Source: Thioclava sp. SK-1 (GTDB taxonomy: Bacteria; Pseudomonadota; Alphaproteobacteria; Rhodobacterales; Rhodobacteraceae). From it: a stretch of 42,093 nucleotides of DNA. A model generated the notes under the pieces. It was not told the DNA's origin and made no database searches. It was given only the letters and a program-made list of their open reading frames with translations. Of this stretch, positions 33,811-42,093 are shown in pieces. Position numbers and translations under genes: made by a program. How positions within the stretch are numbered: the stretch's first letter is position 1; every line of letters begins with the position of its first letter. The stretch covers positions 1-42,093 of the forward strand of contig NZ_MDHA01000056.1 in the NCBI RefSeq assembly GCF_001705665.1. The letters run 5' to 3'.

Positions 33811-36800
33811 CTAGCCGGCGCTCTTCGCGAGCGCTTCCTTGACGCTTCGGTAGAGTGAAGATCTGAACGCCTCGTCTTGGCTATGAAGTTTGTACAACTC
33901 CAGTTCCTCTTTCCGACGCTTCAACATGATTTCCTTCATGATTTTTTCAAATGCCAAATCGCGGCTGTAGGGGTCAGTGTTTCCATCGAACTTTTCCTCG
34001 AAATCCGGATGGGCCTGCACACTTTCGACGATGTTCAGGAACTTGATCCGCTGCTCTTCCGGTGTAGCGCCCCAGCCTTGAAACCAACGCTCATTGAAGC
34101 TGCGGATGATCTCCTCCAACGGATCTTCCTGAACCTCTCCTTCGCGGTAGCCACGAGGATTGGGGTTCTGCGGGTCCAGCTCTGCTTCCGAAGCATCAAG
34201 GCCGATGGCATGGTTCAGCTTGGTACGCTCGAGCCCATATGAGGAAAGATCAACGGCCTCTAGCAGATCATCCAAGGCATCTTGGTTCGGGTCCTGGATG
34301 TTCAGCTTCGGTACCAGGAACTTAAGGAACCAGAACAGCTTCTCCCATGCCAGAACCTCGAAGGGCATAATCGCAGCCATCTGGCCATAGATCTTCACGA
34401 ACTGCTTGGCCTTGATCTTGAAGTCGATCTTCTCGGGGTCTTCCAACTCCAAGCCGGCGTCGAAACGCTCAGCGGCGACATCAATCAGCGGGCTCAGCTT
34501 CGCGCCATCCTCGCCATCGAAGAACCGCTTGCAGAACTCCTCGACCTCGGACCATTCATAGACACCCACATCGTCCAGAGTTGCCTTCAGCTCATGCAGC
34601 ACGTTGACATCCGTCGCCTCCGACAGGGTCGTCACCGTAAAGAAGGGATCAAAAGCAGCTTTGATGTCCTCGGTCGAGTTGAAGAAATCGAGCACGAATA
34701 GGTCTTCGGTCCGCTTGCCCAGCTTCGGCGAAGACCGGTTCAGCCGCGACAGGGCCTGAACCGCCAACACCGACTGCAGCTTCTTATCGACATACATCGC
34801 GCAGAGCTTCGGCTGGTCGAAGCCGGTCAGGTACTTGTTCGCGACAACCAACAGCCGGTACTCGTCCTTGTCGAACTCGCTGCGGGTCTTGTCCTCTGCG
34901 ACGCCGTTCATCTCGGCCTCGGTGAACTTGACCCCGTCGACCTCCTTCTCGCCAGAAAAGGCGATCAGCGCCTTGAACGGGTTGCCGCGCTTGGCAAGCT
35001 CCGCTTGGACCGCCTTGTAGTACCGGATCGCCATCTCGATGTTCTGCGTGACGATCATACCCTTGCCCTTGCCCCGCAGCTTCTTCGGGTTGACCACGTT
35101 GTCGATGAAGTCATCGACCATGATCTCGGCCTTGGTGTTGATCGTCTGCTGGCTCCGCTCGACATAGGCGCGCAGCTTCTTCTGCGCCTTGGCAGTGTCG
35201 AACAGGGGATTGTCTTCGATGGACTTCTGGATCTCGTAATAGCCCTTGTAGGTCGTGTAATTCGCCAGCACGTCGAGGATGAAACCCTCCTCGATCGCCT
35301 GCTTCATGCTGTACAAATGGAAGGGCCGGAAGCGTCCGTCAGGCTGCTTCTCGCCGAACTTCTCCAGGGTGATCGGCTTCGGCGTCGCAGTGAAGGCGAA
35401 GTAGGAGGCGTTGCCCCGCATCTTGCGCGCTTCCATGGCGGCGAGGATCTTGTCCTGCGGATCCTCCTCGTCCGGATCAGCACCCATCGCCTGGTTCATC
35501 TTGTCGCTGGCGATGCCGCTCTGGCCGCTATGCGCCTCGTCGATGATCACCGCGAACCGTTTGTCGCTCAGGTCGGCGATGCCGTCGATGATGAAGGGGA
35601 ACTTCTGGATCGTCGTGATGATGATCTTCTTGCCGTTCTCCAACGCGGCCTTCAGGTCCGAGGACTTCAGCGCCGGGGCCACGATGTTCTTGACCTCGGA
35701 GAAGTCCTTGATGTTGTCGCGCAGCTGCTTGTCCAGCAGGCGGCGGTCAGTCACGACGATCACGCTGTCGAAAAGCGGGGCGTCCAGCGCCTTCGCTCCC
35801 GGCAGGCCCAGCTTCGCCGGATAGGTCTCGATCAGCTGGTAGGCGGCCCAGGTGATGCTGTTGGACTTGCCCGAACCGGCGGAGTGTTGGATCAGGTAGC
35901 TGTGCCCCACACCAATCTCTGCCGCATGGGACAAAAGCTTCCGGACCACGTTCAACTGGTGATAGCGCGGGAAGATCAGCGTCTTCTTTGCCAGCGGGTC
36001 GGTGGCCTTCCCCTCCAGCAACACGAAATGCTGGATGATCCCGGCAAGGCTCTCCGGTTGCAGCACCTCTTCCCACAGATAGGCGGTCTTGTGGCCATTC
36101 GGATTGGGCGGATTGCCCGCGCCCTCGTTGTGGCCTTTGTTGAACGACAGGAAGAAGGTCGAGGCGCCCGCCAGCTTCGTCGCCATCCACACCTCGTCGG
36201 TGTCGGCGGTCATGTGGACCAGCACGCGGCCAAAGCGCATAAGGGTCTGGTTCGTATCGCGCTCGCGATACTGCTTCTGGCCGTGATAGCGGGCGGTCTG
36301 GTGGGTCCAGGCGTTCTTCAGCTCCAGCGTCACCAGCGGCAGCCCGTTGAGGAACAGCACCATATCCACCGATTCATTCGGGTTGGCGGTGCTGTGATGG
36401 ACCTGCCGGGTCACGCTCCAGATATTGGCGGCGAAATTGTCGTGGACCTTTTGCGCCGAGCTTGCCAGGGGCGCGGGATACATCAGGGTGAAATGCGCAT
36501 TGTCGACGGGCAGGCCCTTTTTCAACACATGCAGCAAGCCCTTGGACTTGATCAGCTTGTCGAGCTGGCCGGTGATCTTGGCCTGCCAGTCGGCGGGGTT
36601 GTGGCTCTTGAGCTTGTCGAGGTCCTTGGACTGCGTGGTCTCGAGGAATTCCCAGAACTTCGCGCGGTCGAGCGCGAGGGGCGCGTCGAAATCCGAAGGC
36701 CGCCCGATGCGGAACGGGCCGGAGGCCACAGTCCCAGCGGCCAGCTCTTCGGAGCTCGCGCCGCAAAGCCGTCGTTCGATGGCCTGTTCGAGGGCGATTT

Positions 36801-36828
36801 CCTTGGTGTTGCTGACCGCGACATTCAT
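33811..36828 (-). CDS. hsdR: Type I restriction enzyme, R (translocase/nuclease) subunit
   Basis: 1005 residues, a normal length. The N-terminal PD-(D/E)xK-type nuclease region has VDMVLFLNGLPLVTLELKN (ELK near residue 168). The SF2 motor has Walker A SAGSGKS (about 314-320) and VIIDEAHSGQSG (about 428), with later helicase motifs including YLTGFDQPKLCAMYVDK and QALSRLNR. The C-terminal helical part contacts the methylase. HsdR translocates unmodified DNA and cuts it when bound to HsdM and HsdS. It begins 51 bases after hsdS in the same operon. All motifs appear intact. Confidence 0.95.
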   Translation of the reverse strand: MNVAVSNTKEIALEQAIERRLCGASSEELAAGTVASGPFRIGRPSDFDAPLALDRAKFWEFLETTQSKDLDKLKSHNPADWQAKITGQLDKLIKSKGLLHVLKKGLPVDNAHFTLMYPAPLASSAQKVHDNFAANIWSVTRQVHHSTANPNESVDMVLFLNGLPLVTLELKNAWTHQTARYHGQKQYRERDTNQTLMRFGRVLVHMTADTDEVWMATKLAGASTFFLSFNKGHNEGAGNPPNPNGHKTAYLWEEVLQPESLAGIIQHFVLLEGKATDPLAKKTLIFPRYHQLNVVRKLLSHAAEIGVGHSYLIQHSAGSGKSNSITWAAYQLIETYPAKLGLPGAKALDAPLFDSVIVVTDRRLLDKQLRDNIKDFSEVKNIVAPALKSSDLKAALENGKKIIITTIQKFPFIIDGIADLSDKRFAVIIDEAHSGQSGIASDKMNQAMGADPDEEDPQDKILAAMEARKMRGNASYFAFTATPKPITLEKFGEKQPDGRFRPFHLYSMKQAIEEGFILDVLANYTTYKGYYEIQKSIEDNPLFDTAKAQKKLRAYVERSQQTINTKAEIMVDDFIDNVVNPKKLRGKGKGMIVTQNIEMAIRYYKAVQAELAKRGNPFKALIAFSGEKEVDGVKFTEAEMNGVAEDKTRSEFDKDEYRLLVVANKYLTGFDQPKLCAMYVDKKLQSVLAVQALSRLNRSSPKLGKRTEDLFVLDFFNSTEDIKAAFDPFFTVTTLSEATDVNVLHELKATLDDVGVYEWSEVEEFCKRFFDGEDGAKLSPLIDVAAERFDAGLELEDPEKIDFKIKAKQFVKIYGQMAAIMPFEVLAWEKLFWFLKFLVPKLNIQDPNQDALDDLLEAVDLSSYGLERTKLNHAIGLDASEAELDPQNPNPRGYREGEVQEDPLEEIIRSFNERWFQGWGATPEEQRIKFLNIVESVQAHPDFEEKFDGNTDPYSRDLAFEKIMKEIMLKRRKEELELYKLHSQDEAFRSSLYRSVKEALAKSAG

Positions 36829-36879
36829 GGCTTTGCTTTCAAATGAGTCTCCGCCCCGCCCCGATCAGGGGCCGGGCGC

Positions 36880-38166
36880 TTACACTACCTTGATCTTTCC
36901 AGTCACCGCCGCGTTGATCAAGCTCGTCTTGTATTCCCGTAATGCGGAACTCTGGGATTCCTTCAGAGAAATGGCCCGATCAATTGCATCGCATCCGCTC
37001 TTGATATGCACAGCTATTTCGGCCTGCTCCTCGTAGGGTGGAACAAAGAGGTCCACGCCTGCGAAGTTCTCGAATGTCAGGTCCTGCCCGTCACGGATGA
37101 AGTTGCCGGTGATTTGCAAAGCATGAATGTAACGCAGCGTTTTCAGGAGATAGCCGAAGAAATCTGGGTTCACCTGAGATGATGGGCGCAGGATGACGTA
37201 GGACGAGCGGATGCAACCTGTGCTGTACGCTCTCTCAAGTCCACCTTGGAAACTTCTCATGCTGATGACGAAATCATTCAGTTCGACGTGCTTCCGCTTG
37301 TCCAAGTTGGTCGAGATCTTGACCACGCGACGGCCAACCAACTCTTCGAATTTTTCCTGCGGGATGACCCCATAGGATTGAGTGGCGGAGAGCTGGATAT
37401 CATCCTTCCGGGCAAGCTCCTTGCTTTGCGTGAACAAGAACTTGCTCCGGTGAACCTCCCAATGCGCGGGGATCTGGCCGATCCAGTCTATACGGCTGTC
37501 CTTCATGGGGGCGTCGGGGTTCAGGCCGCGGGTGACGGCCTCTTGGATCAGGATCTGCCTGCGCTCGGCCAGCAGCCTGATCTGCTCCTCCTTGATCCGC
37601 ACCGCCTCGTCAATCGTGGCTACCTTTGCGCGCAAGAAGTCGACGATCTTCCTCTGTTGATCCAGGGGTGGGATCGGTATCGAGAATTCATTGAAGTTGT
37701 CCGCAGGTAGTCTCCAGCGGCCCAGCAGGGAAACGCCTTGCCCATACCTAAAGAAGATCTTTTGAGAGTAGCCGATCTGAAAGATCAACAACAGATATTC
37801 GTCAAGGATATCAGAACTGAAGTTGCGGAAGACTCGATAATCAGGGCTGACGACACCGTCGAATTTCGAGATGTCGACATACCCTGTTAACAGGTCCATG
37901 TGGTTCATGGCAAAGTCGCCACGATCCACAATCTGATAGCCTGAGTAGTCCTGTGCAAGTTGTCCTTCACCGCTATCAACGTCTTTGACCTTGATTCCTT
38001 GTTGCGTGATGGAAAGTACGCTTGGGCCTTCGCATCCGGCGATCCGCTTCATGATCTTTACGACATACTTGAGCTTGCGTGTCTGCCAAGTCGTCGGGAT
38101 TTCGCCCAGCCAATCCACTTGGCTGTCAGCGAGTTCGTCATACGTGGGTTGTGCCGCGATGTTCAT
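36880..38166 (-). CDS. hsdS: Type I restriction-modification specificity subunit
   Basis: 428 residues using the ATG at 38166, which overlaps the hsdM stop (ATGA, 4 bases). A longer in-frame upstream extension runs inside hsdM and is not credible. Two target-recognition domains (DWLGEIPTTWQTRKLKYV onward; DWIGQIPAHWEVHRSKFLF onward) alternate with two conserved helical spacers (IPPLDQQRKIVDFLRAKVATIDE; VPPYEEQAEIAVHIKSGCDAID). The two halves each specify part of a bipartite DNA target. The target sequence cannot be read from the protein. Confidence 0.93.
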   Translation of the reverse strand: MNIAAQPTYDELADSQVDWLGEIPTTWQTRKLKYVVKIMKRIAGCEGPSVLSITQQGIKVKDVDSGEGQLAQDYSGYQIVDRGDFAMNHMDLLTGYVDISKFDGVVSPDYRVFRNFSSDILDEYLLLIFQIGYSQKIFFRYGQGVSLLGRWRLPADNFNEFSIPIPPLDQQRKIVDFLRAKVATIDEAVRIKEEQIRLLAERRQILIQEAVTRGLNPDAPMKDSRIDWIGQIPAHWEVHRSKFLFTQSKELARKDDIQLSATQSYGVIPQEKFEELVGRRVVKISTNLDKRKHVELNDFVISMRSFQGGLERAYSTGCIRSSYVILRPSSQVNPDFFGYLLKTLRYIHALQITGNFIRDGQDLTFENFAGVDLFVPPYEEQAEIAVHIKSGCDAIDRAISLKESQSSALREYKTSLINAAVTGKIKVV

Positions 38167-40556
38167 TCCGCCGGCTCCAGCTTGGTCGCGACCTCGACAC
38201 CAAGGATGTCGGCGATCAGACCGTCGGCCTTTTCTTCCAGGGCCAGGATGTCCTGCGTCACCTCTTCGAGGCTGCGCAGCGGCTTGTGGCGGTAGAAGTA
38301 CTTGTTGAAGCTGATCTCGTAGCCGATCTTCACGGAGTCGAGGTTGATCCATGCTTCTTCCACATGCGGCTTCACTTCTGCGCGGAAGTAGCGGTGGATG
38401 TCGTCCTTCAGCGGCACGCTTTCCGCATCACGCAGGTCAGAGGTGCTATCAAAGGTCAGATAGCTGCCGTCCGTCTGCCGGTACCAGCCGAAATCGGCCA
38501 GATCGCCCGCCGCACAGCCCAGATGGGTGGTGAGTTCCTCGACCTCCGCGCCGGTCAGCTTGTGCTTCTTGTCGATCACCTTATGCGCGGTCTCGTCGTA
38601 CCAGCTGACGGCGTTCAGGATGGCGTTCTTCTCGGTCACGCCCAGCTTGAACTTGCGCGCCTTGATCACGGCACTCACCGCCTTGCGGAAGGCGTTGAAA
38701 TCGTCGGTCTCCTCCGTGCCCACATCGCCCATGATCTGGGTCGCGGTGGCCAGCAGGTCACGCAGCTTGACCCAGTACTTGGTGTCGAGCAGCTTGGTCT
38801 TTGCCTTGGCGTTCAGGGTGATGCCTGCTTCCTCGCACCACGCGGTGATCGCCTTGGTCTGTTCCTTGAGTAAGCCCGGCTGATAGACCTGATCGCCGTG
38901 TTCGCCATAGAGCCATTCCATGGGTTCGCGCAGGGACTTGTCAAAGCGGAGGGGCGCGAGGCGTTCGGCGCTGAAGGCCGCGCGGCGGCGGTCGGGGCGT
39001 TCGATGGTGACCTTGTGGTAGCCGAAATCCGCGTTGTCGAAGACCTGCACGGCGATGCCGGTAGGATCGTTGTTGGCGTCCATCCGACGTTCGATGGGGG
39101 CGAAGGCGAGGCAGGCGTCGGTGATGGCCTGGATGTGCGCGTCCGAGAACTCGCAGTTCTTGTCGCCGAGGTTCTTGCGCAGCTTGCGGAACAGCAGGTT
39201 GGCGTCGATCAGCTGGACCCGCCCGCGCCGTCCCTCGGGTTTGGCGTTGGACAGGAGCCAGATGTAGGTGGTGATGCCGGTGTTGTAGAACAGGTTGTTG
39301 GGCAGCTGGATGATGGTGTCCAGCATGTCATTCTCGATGATGAAGCGGCGGATGTTGGATTCCCCGCTGCCCGCATCGCCGGTGAAGAGGCTGGAGCCGT
39401 TGTGGACCGACGCGATGCGCGAGCCGAGCGGGCTGGTGCCCATGGGCTTCATCTTGCTGACCATCTCCATGAGGAAGAGCAGCTGCCCGTCCGAGGAGCG
39501 CGGCGTGGCGTCCATGGTCTCGACCTTGCCCCAGTAGTCGGCCAGATCGACCTGGAAGCGGGTGTCGATGACGTCCTTGCCGTCCTTGATGTACTTGACC
39601 TCGCTGTTCCAGCTTTTGCCGTAGGGCGGGTTGGAGAGCATGAAGTCGAAGCGGTTGGCCGAGAATTCGTCGGTCGAGAGGGTGGAGCCGACGCGGATGT
39701 TCTCGGGGTTGTTGCCCTTGATCATCATGTCCGACTTGCAGATCGCGTAGGTCTCGTCGTTGATCTCCTTGCCGTAGAGATAGACGTCGCCGCCCGCTTG
39801 GATCGGCCCGTCGGGCTCCTTGATGTAGTTCTGGGCCTCGGTCAGCATGCCGCCTGACCCGCAAGCCGGGTCGTAGATCGTCATGACCGGTGGCAGGCGG
39901 TCCTTAATCGGGTCAAAAACGAGGTGCGTCATGAGGTGGATCACCTCGCGCGGGGTGAAGTGTTCCCCGGCTTCCTCGTTGTTCTCTTCGTTGAACTTGC
40001 GGATCAGCTCTTCGAAGACGTAGCCCATGCCGAGGTTCGACAGGCCGGGCAGCGTGTTGCCTTCCGGATCCTCGATGTCGTGCGGGGTCAGGTTGATCCA
40101 CGGGGAGACGAATTTCTCAATGACGTCGAGCAGGACCTGCTTCTCGGCCATGTGGCGCATCTGCTCGAAAAGCTTGAAGCGGCCGATGATTTCTTTGACG
40201 TTGTCGGAGAAACCGTCGAGATAGTCCTCGATGTTGGCGAGAAGGATCTGCTGGTTGTTGGTGGCGGAGCCGTGCAGCTTCTTCAGCGTCCACTGGCTGG
40301 TGTTGAAGAAGACGTAGCCCGAGGCGTCCTTCAGGGGCTCATCATCCAGCTCCGTCGCGGCCAGGTCCTCCTTCTGGTACCTGACCTCTTCGAGAACGGT
40401 GTCCTTGGTCGGTTCCAACAGCGTGTCGAGGCGGCGCAGCACGACCATGGGCAGGATGACATCGCGGTACTTGCCGCGGACATAAACATCACGCAGGCAG
40501 TCATCGGCGATGCGCCAGATAAAGGAAACAAGGCTATTGTGGGAAGTCTGGTTCAA
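38163..40556 (-). CDS. hsdM: Type I restriction-modification N6-adenine methyltransferase
   Basis: 797 residues beginning with TTG at 40556 (N-terminus MNQTSHNSLVSFIWRIADD is typical of the family; no ATG is available upstream in frame). N-terminal HsdM domain, then the N6-adenine methylase core with SAM-binding motif DPACGSGG (around 228-235) and catalytic NPPY (around 309-312). An extended roughly 300-residue C-terminal part (including KIGYEISFNKYFYRH) is characteristic of the long HsdM type. It protects host DNA and is required for restriction. First gene of the hsdM-hsdS-hsdR operon, with a TATAAT box just upstream. Confidence 0.95.
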   Translation of the reverse strand: MNQTSHNSLVSFIWRIADDCLRDVYVRGKYRDVILPMVVLRRLDTLLEPTKDTVLEEVRYQKEDLAATELDDEPLKDASGYVFFNTSQWTLKKLHGSATNNQQILLANIEDYLDGFSDNVKEIIGRFKLFEQMRHMAEKQVLLDVIEKFVSPWINLTPHDIEDPEGNTLPGLSNLGMGYVFEELIRKFNEENNEEAGEHFTPREVIHLMTHLVFDPIKDRLPPVMTIYDPACGSGGMLTEAQNYIKEPDGPIQAGGDVYLYGKEINDETYAICKSDMMIKGNNPENIRVGSTLSTDEFSANRFDFMLSNPPYGKSWNSEVKYIKDGKDVIDTRFQVDLADYWGKVETMDATPRSSDGQLLFLMEMVSKMKPMGTSPLGSRIASVHNGSSLFTGDAGSGESNIRRFIIENDMLDTIIQLPNNLFYNTGITTYIWLLSNAKPEGRRGRVQLIDANLLFRKLRKNLGDKNCEFSDAHIQAITDACLAFAPIERRMDANNDPTGIAVQVFDNADFGYHKVTIERPDRRRAAFSAERLAPLRFDKSLREPMEWLYGEHGDQVYQPGLLKEQTKAITAWCEEAGITLNAKAKTKLLDTKYWVKLRDLLATATQIMGDVGTEETDDFNAFRKAVSAVIKARKFKLGVTEKNAILNAVSWYDETAHKVIDKKHKLTGAEVEELTTHLGCAAGDLADFGWYRQTDGSYLTFDSTSDLRDAESVPLKDDIHRYFRAEVKPHVEEAWINLDSVKIGYEISFNKYFYRHKPLRSLEEVTQDILALEEKADGLIADILGVEVATKLEPAE

Positions 40557-40866
40557 TGGAAGGCCCCAAAAGGTATTCGCGCGATTATACGCGCTTTGCG
40601 CATGAGGATAACGGCAAGCGGGTGGCTCGGCAATGGAGCCAGAGGCGCGACATGTGTTGGTGCGCCTCCAAGGGCCTGACAGCGCTTCTAAACTTCAAAG
40701 GCAACCAGCAACCTTTCTGATCACCCGAAGGGCAATCCCTTTATTCCAAGTCGGAGCCCCTGCTTCCTTCATCCCAGCGATCATCATACATGATCCGGGC
40801 CGCGCAGGGGCCCTGTGTAATGGCCTGCGAGGGCGGACCAGAACCGTGGCCCGTTACGCCAGAGGT
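40557..40866. other. 310-base leader of the hsd operon
   Basis: No gene is seen. Plus-strand frames through here are shadows with no features. It should contain the hsd promoter, and the TATAAT described separately lies at its right-hand side. No operator symmetry other than GCGCG repeats flanking the -10 was noted. Confidence 0.45.
40584..40589 (-). promoter_or_regulatory. Putative -10 element of the hsdM promoter
   Basis: A perfect TATAAT on the minus strand, 27 bases upstream of the hsdM start codon. The -35 is weak (TTATCC at 16-base spacing). The box is bracketed by CGCG/GCGC words (GCGCG on one side, GCGCGC-like on the other). Confidence 0.4.
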
Positions 40867-41205
40867 CTATTCATCCCCGAAATACTTTTCGGCTTCACCG
40901 ACGCCAAGGGTCTCCAGTGCCGAACGATCCATCTCGACGCCCTCCGGCCGCACCAGCACATGCGGGATGAAGGGGCCTCGATAATCCACAACAGGATGGC
41001 CCTGATGAGTATGAAGCTCCCCGTTCACTTCTTGTGCCAGCATAATAAGGTCAACGAGATACTGGACGCCATTGAAAAGGGCACTTCGTTCCGCGGCAGG
41101 CAGATCGACAATTTTTTTGAGATCGATAACCTGGTTCATCAGGGCAACGAATTCCTGTTCGGTGAAATTTTGGGGAAGTTGTCTTGCGAAGTCTTCAAGT
41201 TTCAT
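40867..41205 (-). CDS. Hypothetical protein, 112 residues
   Basis: The ATG at 41205 is preceded by AGAGGACGC at good spacing and is preferred. The frame stays open to an ATG at 41364, but that start lacks a ribosome-binding site. The protein (MKLEDFARQLPQNFTEQEF, then a helical AAERSALFNGVQYLVDLIMLAQEV stretch, then GPFIPHVLVRPEGVEMD) is soluble and mostly helical with a short beta-rich tail. I do not recognise the family. It precedes hsdM by 310 bases on the same strand and could be co-transcribed or a neighbour of the RM cassette. Confidence 0.55.
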   Translation of the reverse strand: MKLEDFARQLPQNFTEQEFVALMNQVIDLKKIVDLPAAERSALFNGVQYLVDLIMLAQEVNGELHTHQGHPVVDYRGPFIPHVLVRPEGVEMDRSALETLGVGEAEKYFGDE

Positions 41206-41435
41206 AAATGCGTCCTCTGTAAAATGGGTGACTATCCGGTACTGCCTCAGTATCCGGCCTACATCATAAGTGTTTGGTAGGCTGGATTTTGCGGATGTTG
41301 CAACAGGAAAATCTATCGAAAATTCTTTTATATCGTTGATTAATTTGCGAAAAATTGAGCCCATCCCATTTTCTCAACAAGAGCCCATTTGACCTAAGGG
41401 TAAGCAGTAACGATTTAGCGCCAGACACTAACAGG

Positions 41436-42093
41436 GAGGGCGGCTTCCGGACCTTCGCTGCGGCGACAAGCCGATCGCCCAGCAAAGGTGGAAGCCGACA
41501 TTCTGAGCGGACCAAGATCAAGGCTTGTCCTGCATCGCCGCTTGACGGAATAGAGCCCGTAGCAGAAGCGCCACCTTTATGTTGCACGCGCACGCAGCGA
41601 AATGTTTGCTTCGGCGCAGCAAACATTTATGCCGCATTGCAGCCGTGGATCCTGTCGCTCATCCGCATTATAGGAAATTTCTCAGAAGCATTGGCTGCGT
41701 TGCGGAGCTTTCTGACGTTCGCTGCACATGCAGCGTTGTTTGCGGGCGGTGGCGCCGAGCGTGTCAGGGGCGGGATGGACGGCTGAGGCGCATAGGGGCA
41801 GTCGTCAAGCGGCAGCAGCGTGTGGCGTCGAAACGCGACGATAGCCGCCTACTCAGCCTTCGGAAGGACCGTGGAACGTGGCGTCTTTAGGCCCGTCTTG
41901 AGATCATCAACCGTCTGCCGTCTACGCCACTTCGCTACTGTCTTTGGGTTGATCCCCAGCTCCCGGCACAGCATCGCGAGCGAAGCTTGCGATCGCTGTA
42001 TTGCTGCTCTTACGGCGTGCGCGGTCGTGGCGCTTCCGTGACAAACTTGTCCCATAAGGCATCTTTACATTTCTGCAAAAGGATCAAACCATT
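41436..42093. repeat. Right copy of 658-base terminal inverted repeat
   Basis: Reverse complement of 1-658 with 14 substitutions scattered along its length. It ends at the last base of the window exactly as the left copy starts at the first. It includes the hairpin with AATGTTTGCT/AGCAAACATT arms (41601-41627) and a broken IS481-type transposase start. Sequence inside the repeat border (41206-41435) differs completely from the left side. Confidence 0.95.
41755..42055 (-). pseudogene. IS481-family transposase, N-terminal fragment (right copy)
   Basis: ATG at 42055; 68 codons nearly identical to the left copy (one Ala to Thr change near the end), then the same in-frame TAG at 41849-41851. The homologous frame continues to about 41755. 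No catalytic domain. The shared stop shows that both fragments descend from one already inactive copy. Confidence 0.85.

Noticed and set aside
35005-36846. 613-codon plus-strand frame opposite hsdR
   Set aside because: Antisense shadow in GC-rich DNA, rich in Leu/Val/Arg/His with no domain. hsdR on the other strand has intact helicase and nuclease motifs.
38167-38352. 62-codon N-terminal extension of hsdS
   Set aside because: The extension lies inside hsdM in another frame and is Arg/Pro/Gln-rich. The ATG overlapping the hsdM stop gives a normal HsdS N-terminus.

Overview
The window (42,093 bases) looks like an accessory, mobile-element-rich region from an alphaproteobacterium, most likely a Rhodobacterales/roseobacter-type host. 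The evidence is high GC content, insertion sequences and remnants of the IS481, IS21, IS1182 and IS256 families that are typical of that group, and an alphaproteobacterial-type LexA box (GTTC-N7-GTTC). Assignment below order level is not possible from sequence reading alone. No rRNA, tRNA or CRISPR array was recognised.

Layout. The window is bounded by a 658-base inverted repeat (1-658 and 41436-42093) with 14 mismatches and no indels by hand comparison. It carries the 5' part of an IS481-type transposase with a shared in-frame TAG, plus a hairpin-rich non-coding part. Left shoulder (0.7-7.3 kb): a catalytically degenerate threonyl-tRNA-synthetase-like protein; an AAA+ ATPase with an FtsH-like C-terminal part preceded by a predicted SOS box; a tiny single-span membrane protein; an IS21 remnant; and a 185-residue ParB-like protein. 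Next comes an 1872-codon protein that reads as a 3'-5' exonuclease fused to a RecQ-like helicase fused to a UvrD-like helicase (7.4-13.0 kb), followed by an intact IS1182-family element.

The centre holds two complete but divergent Tn7-like transposition modules in tandem on the minus strand, each in the order TnsA-like nuclease, TniA/TnsB transposase, TniB/TnsC ATPase, TniQ. Module 1 (14.7-20.4 kb) is translationally coupled throughout, with four-base overlaps, and has a small HTH regulator gene upstream. Module 2 (26.3-32.1 kb) has a TnsA whose E-x-K motif has become A-V-R. Between the modules sit a two-gene AAA+ ATPase/subtilisin-like (S8) protease operon and an IS256 fragment. Right shoulder (32.7-41.4 kb): an unrecognised 208-residue protein behind a clear promoter with palindromes, an unusually small 51-codon membrane protein gene paralogous to the one at 4.6 kb, a complete type I restriction-modification operon (hsdM-hsdS-hsdR), and a small conserved-looking hypothetical gene.

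How it fits together (inference). The region reads as a defence/genome-maintenance island assembled by Tn7-like transposition. The transposition modules are the mobility core. The likely cargo is the exonuclease-RecQ-UvrD fusion, the AAA-S8 pair and the type I RM system. The SOS-controlled AAA/FtsH-like gene, the ThrRS-like pseudo-enzyme and the twin mini membrane proteins are the least conventional parts. Element boundaries could not be fixed; several candidate ends and repeats are listed as findings.
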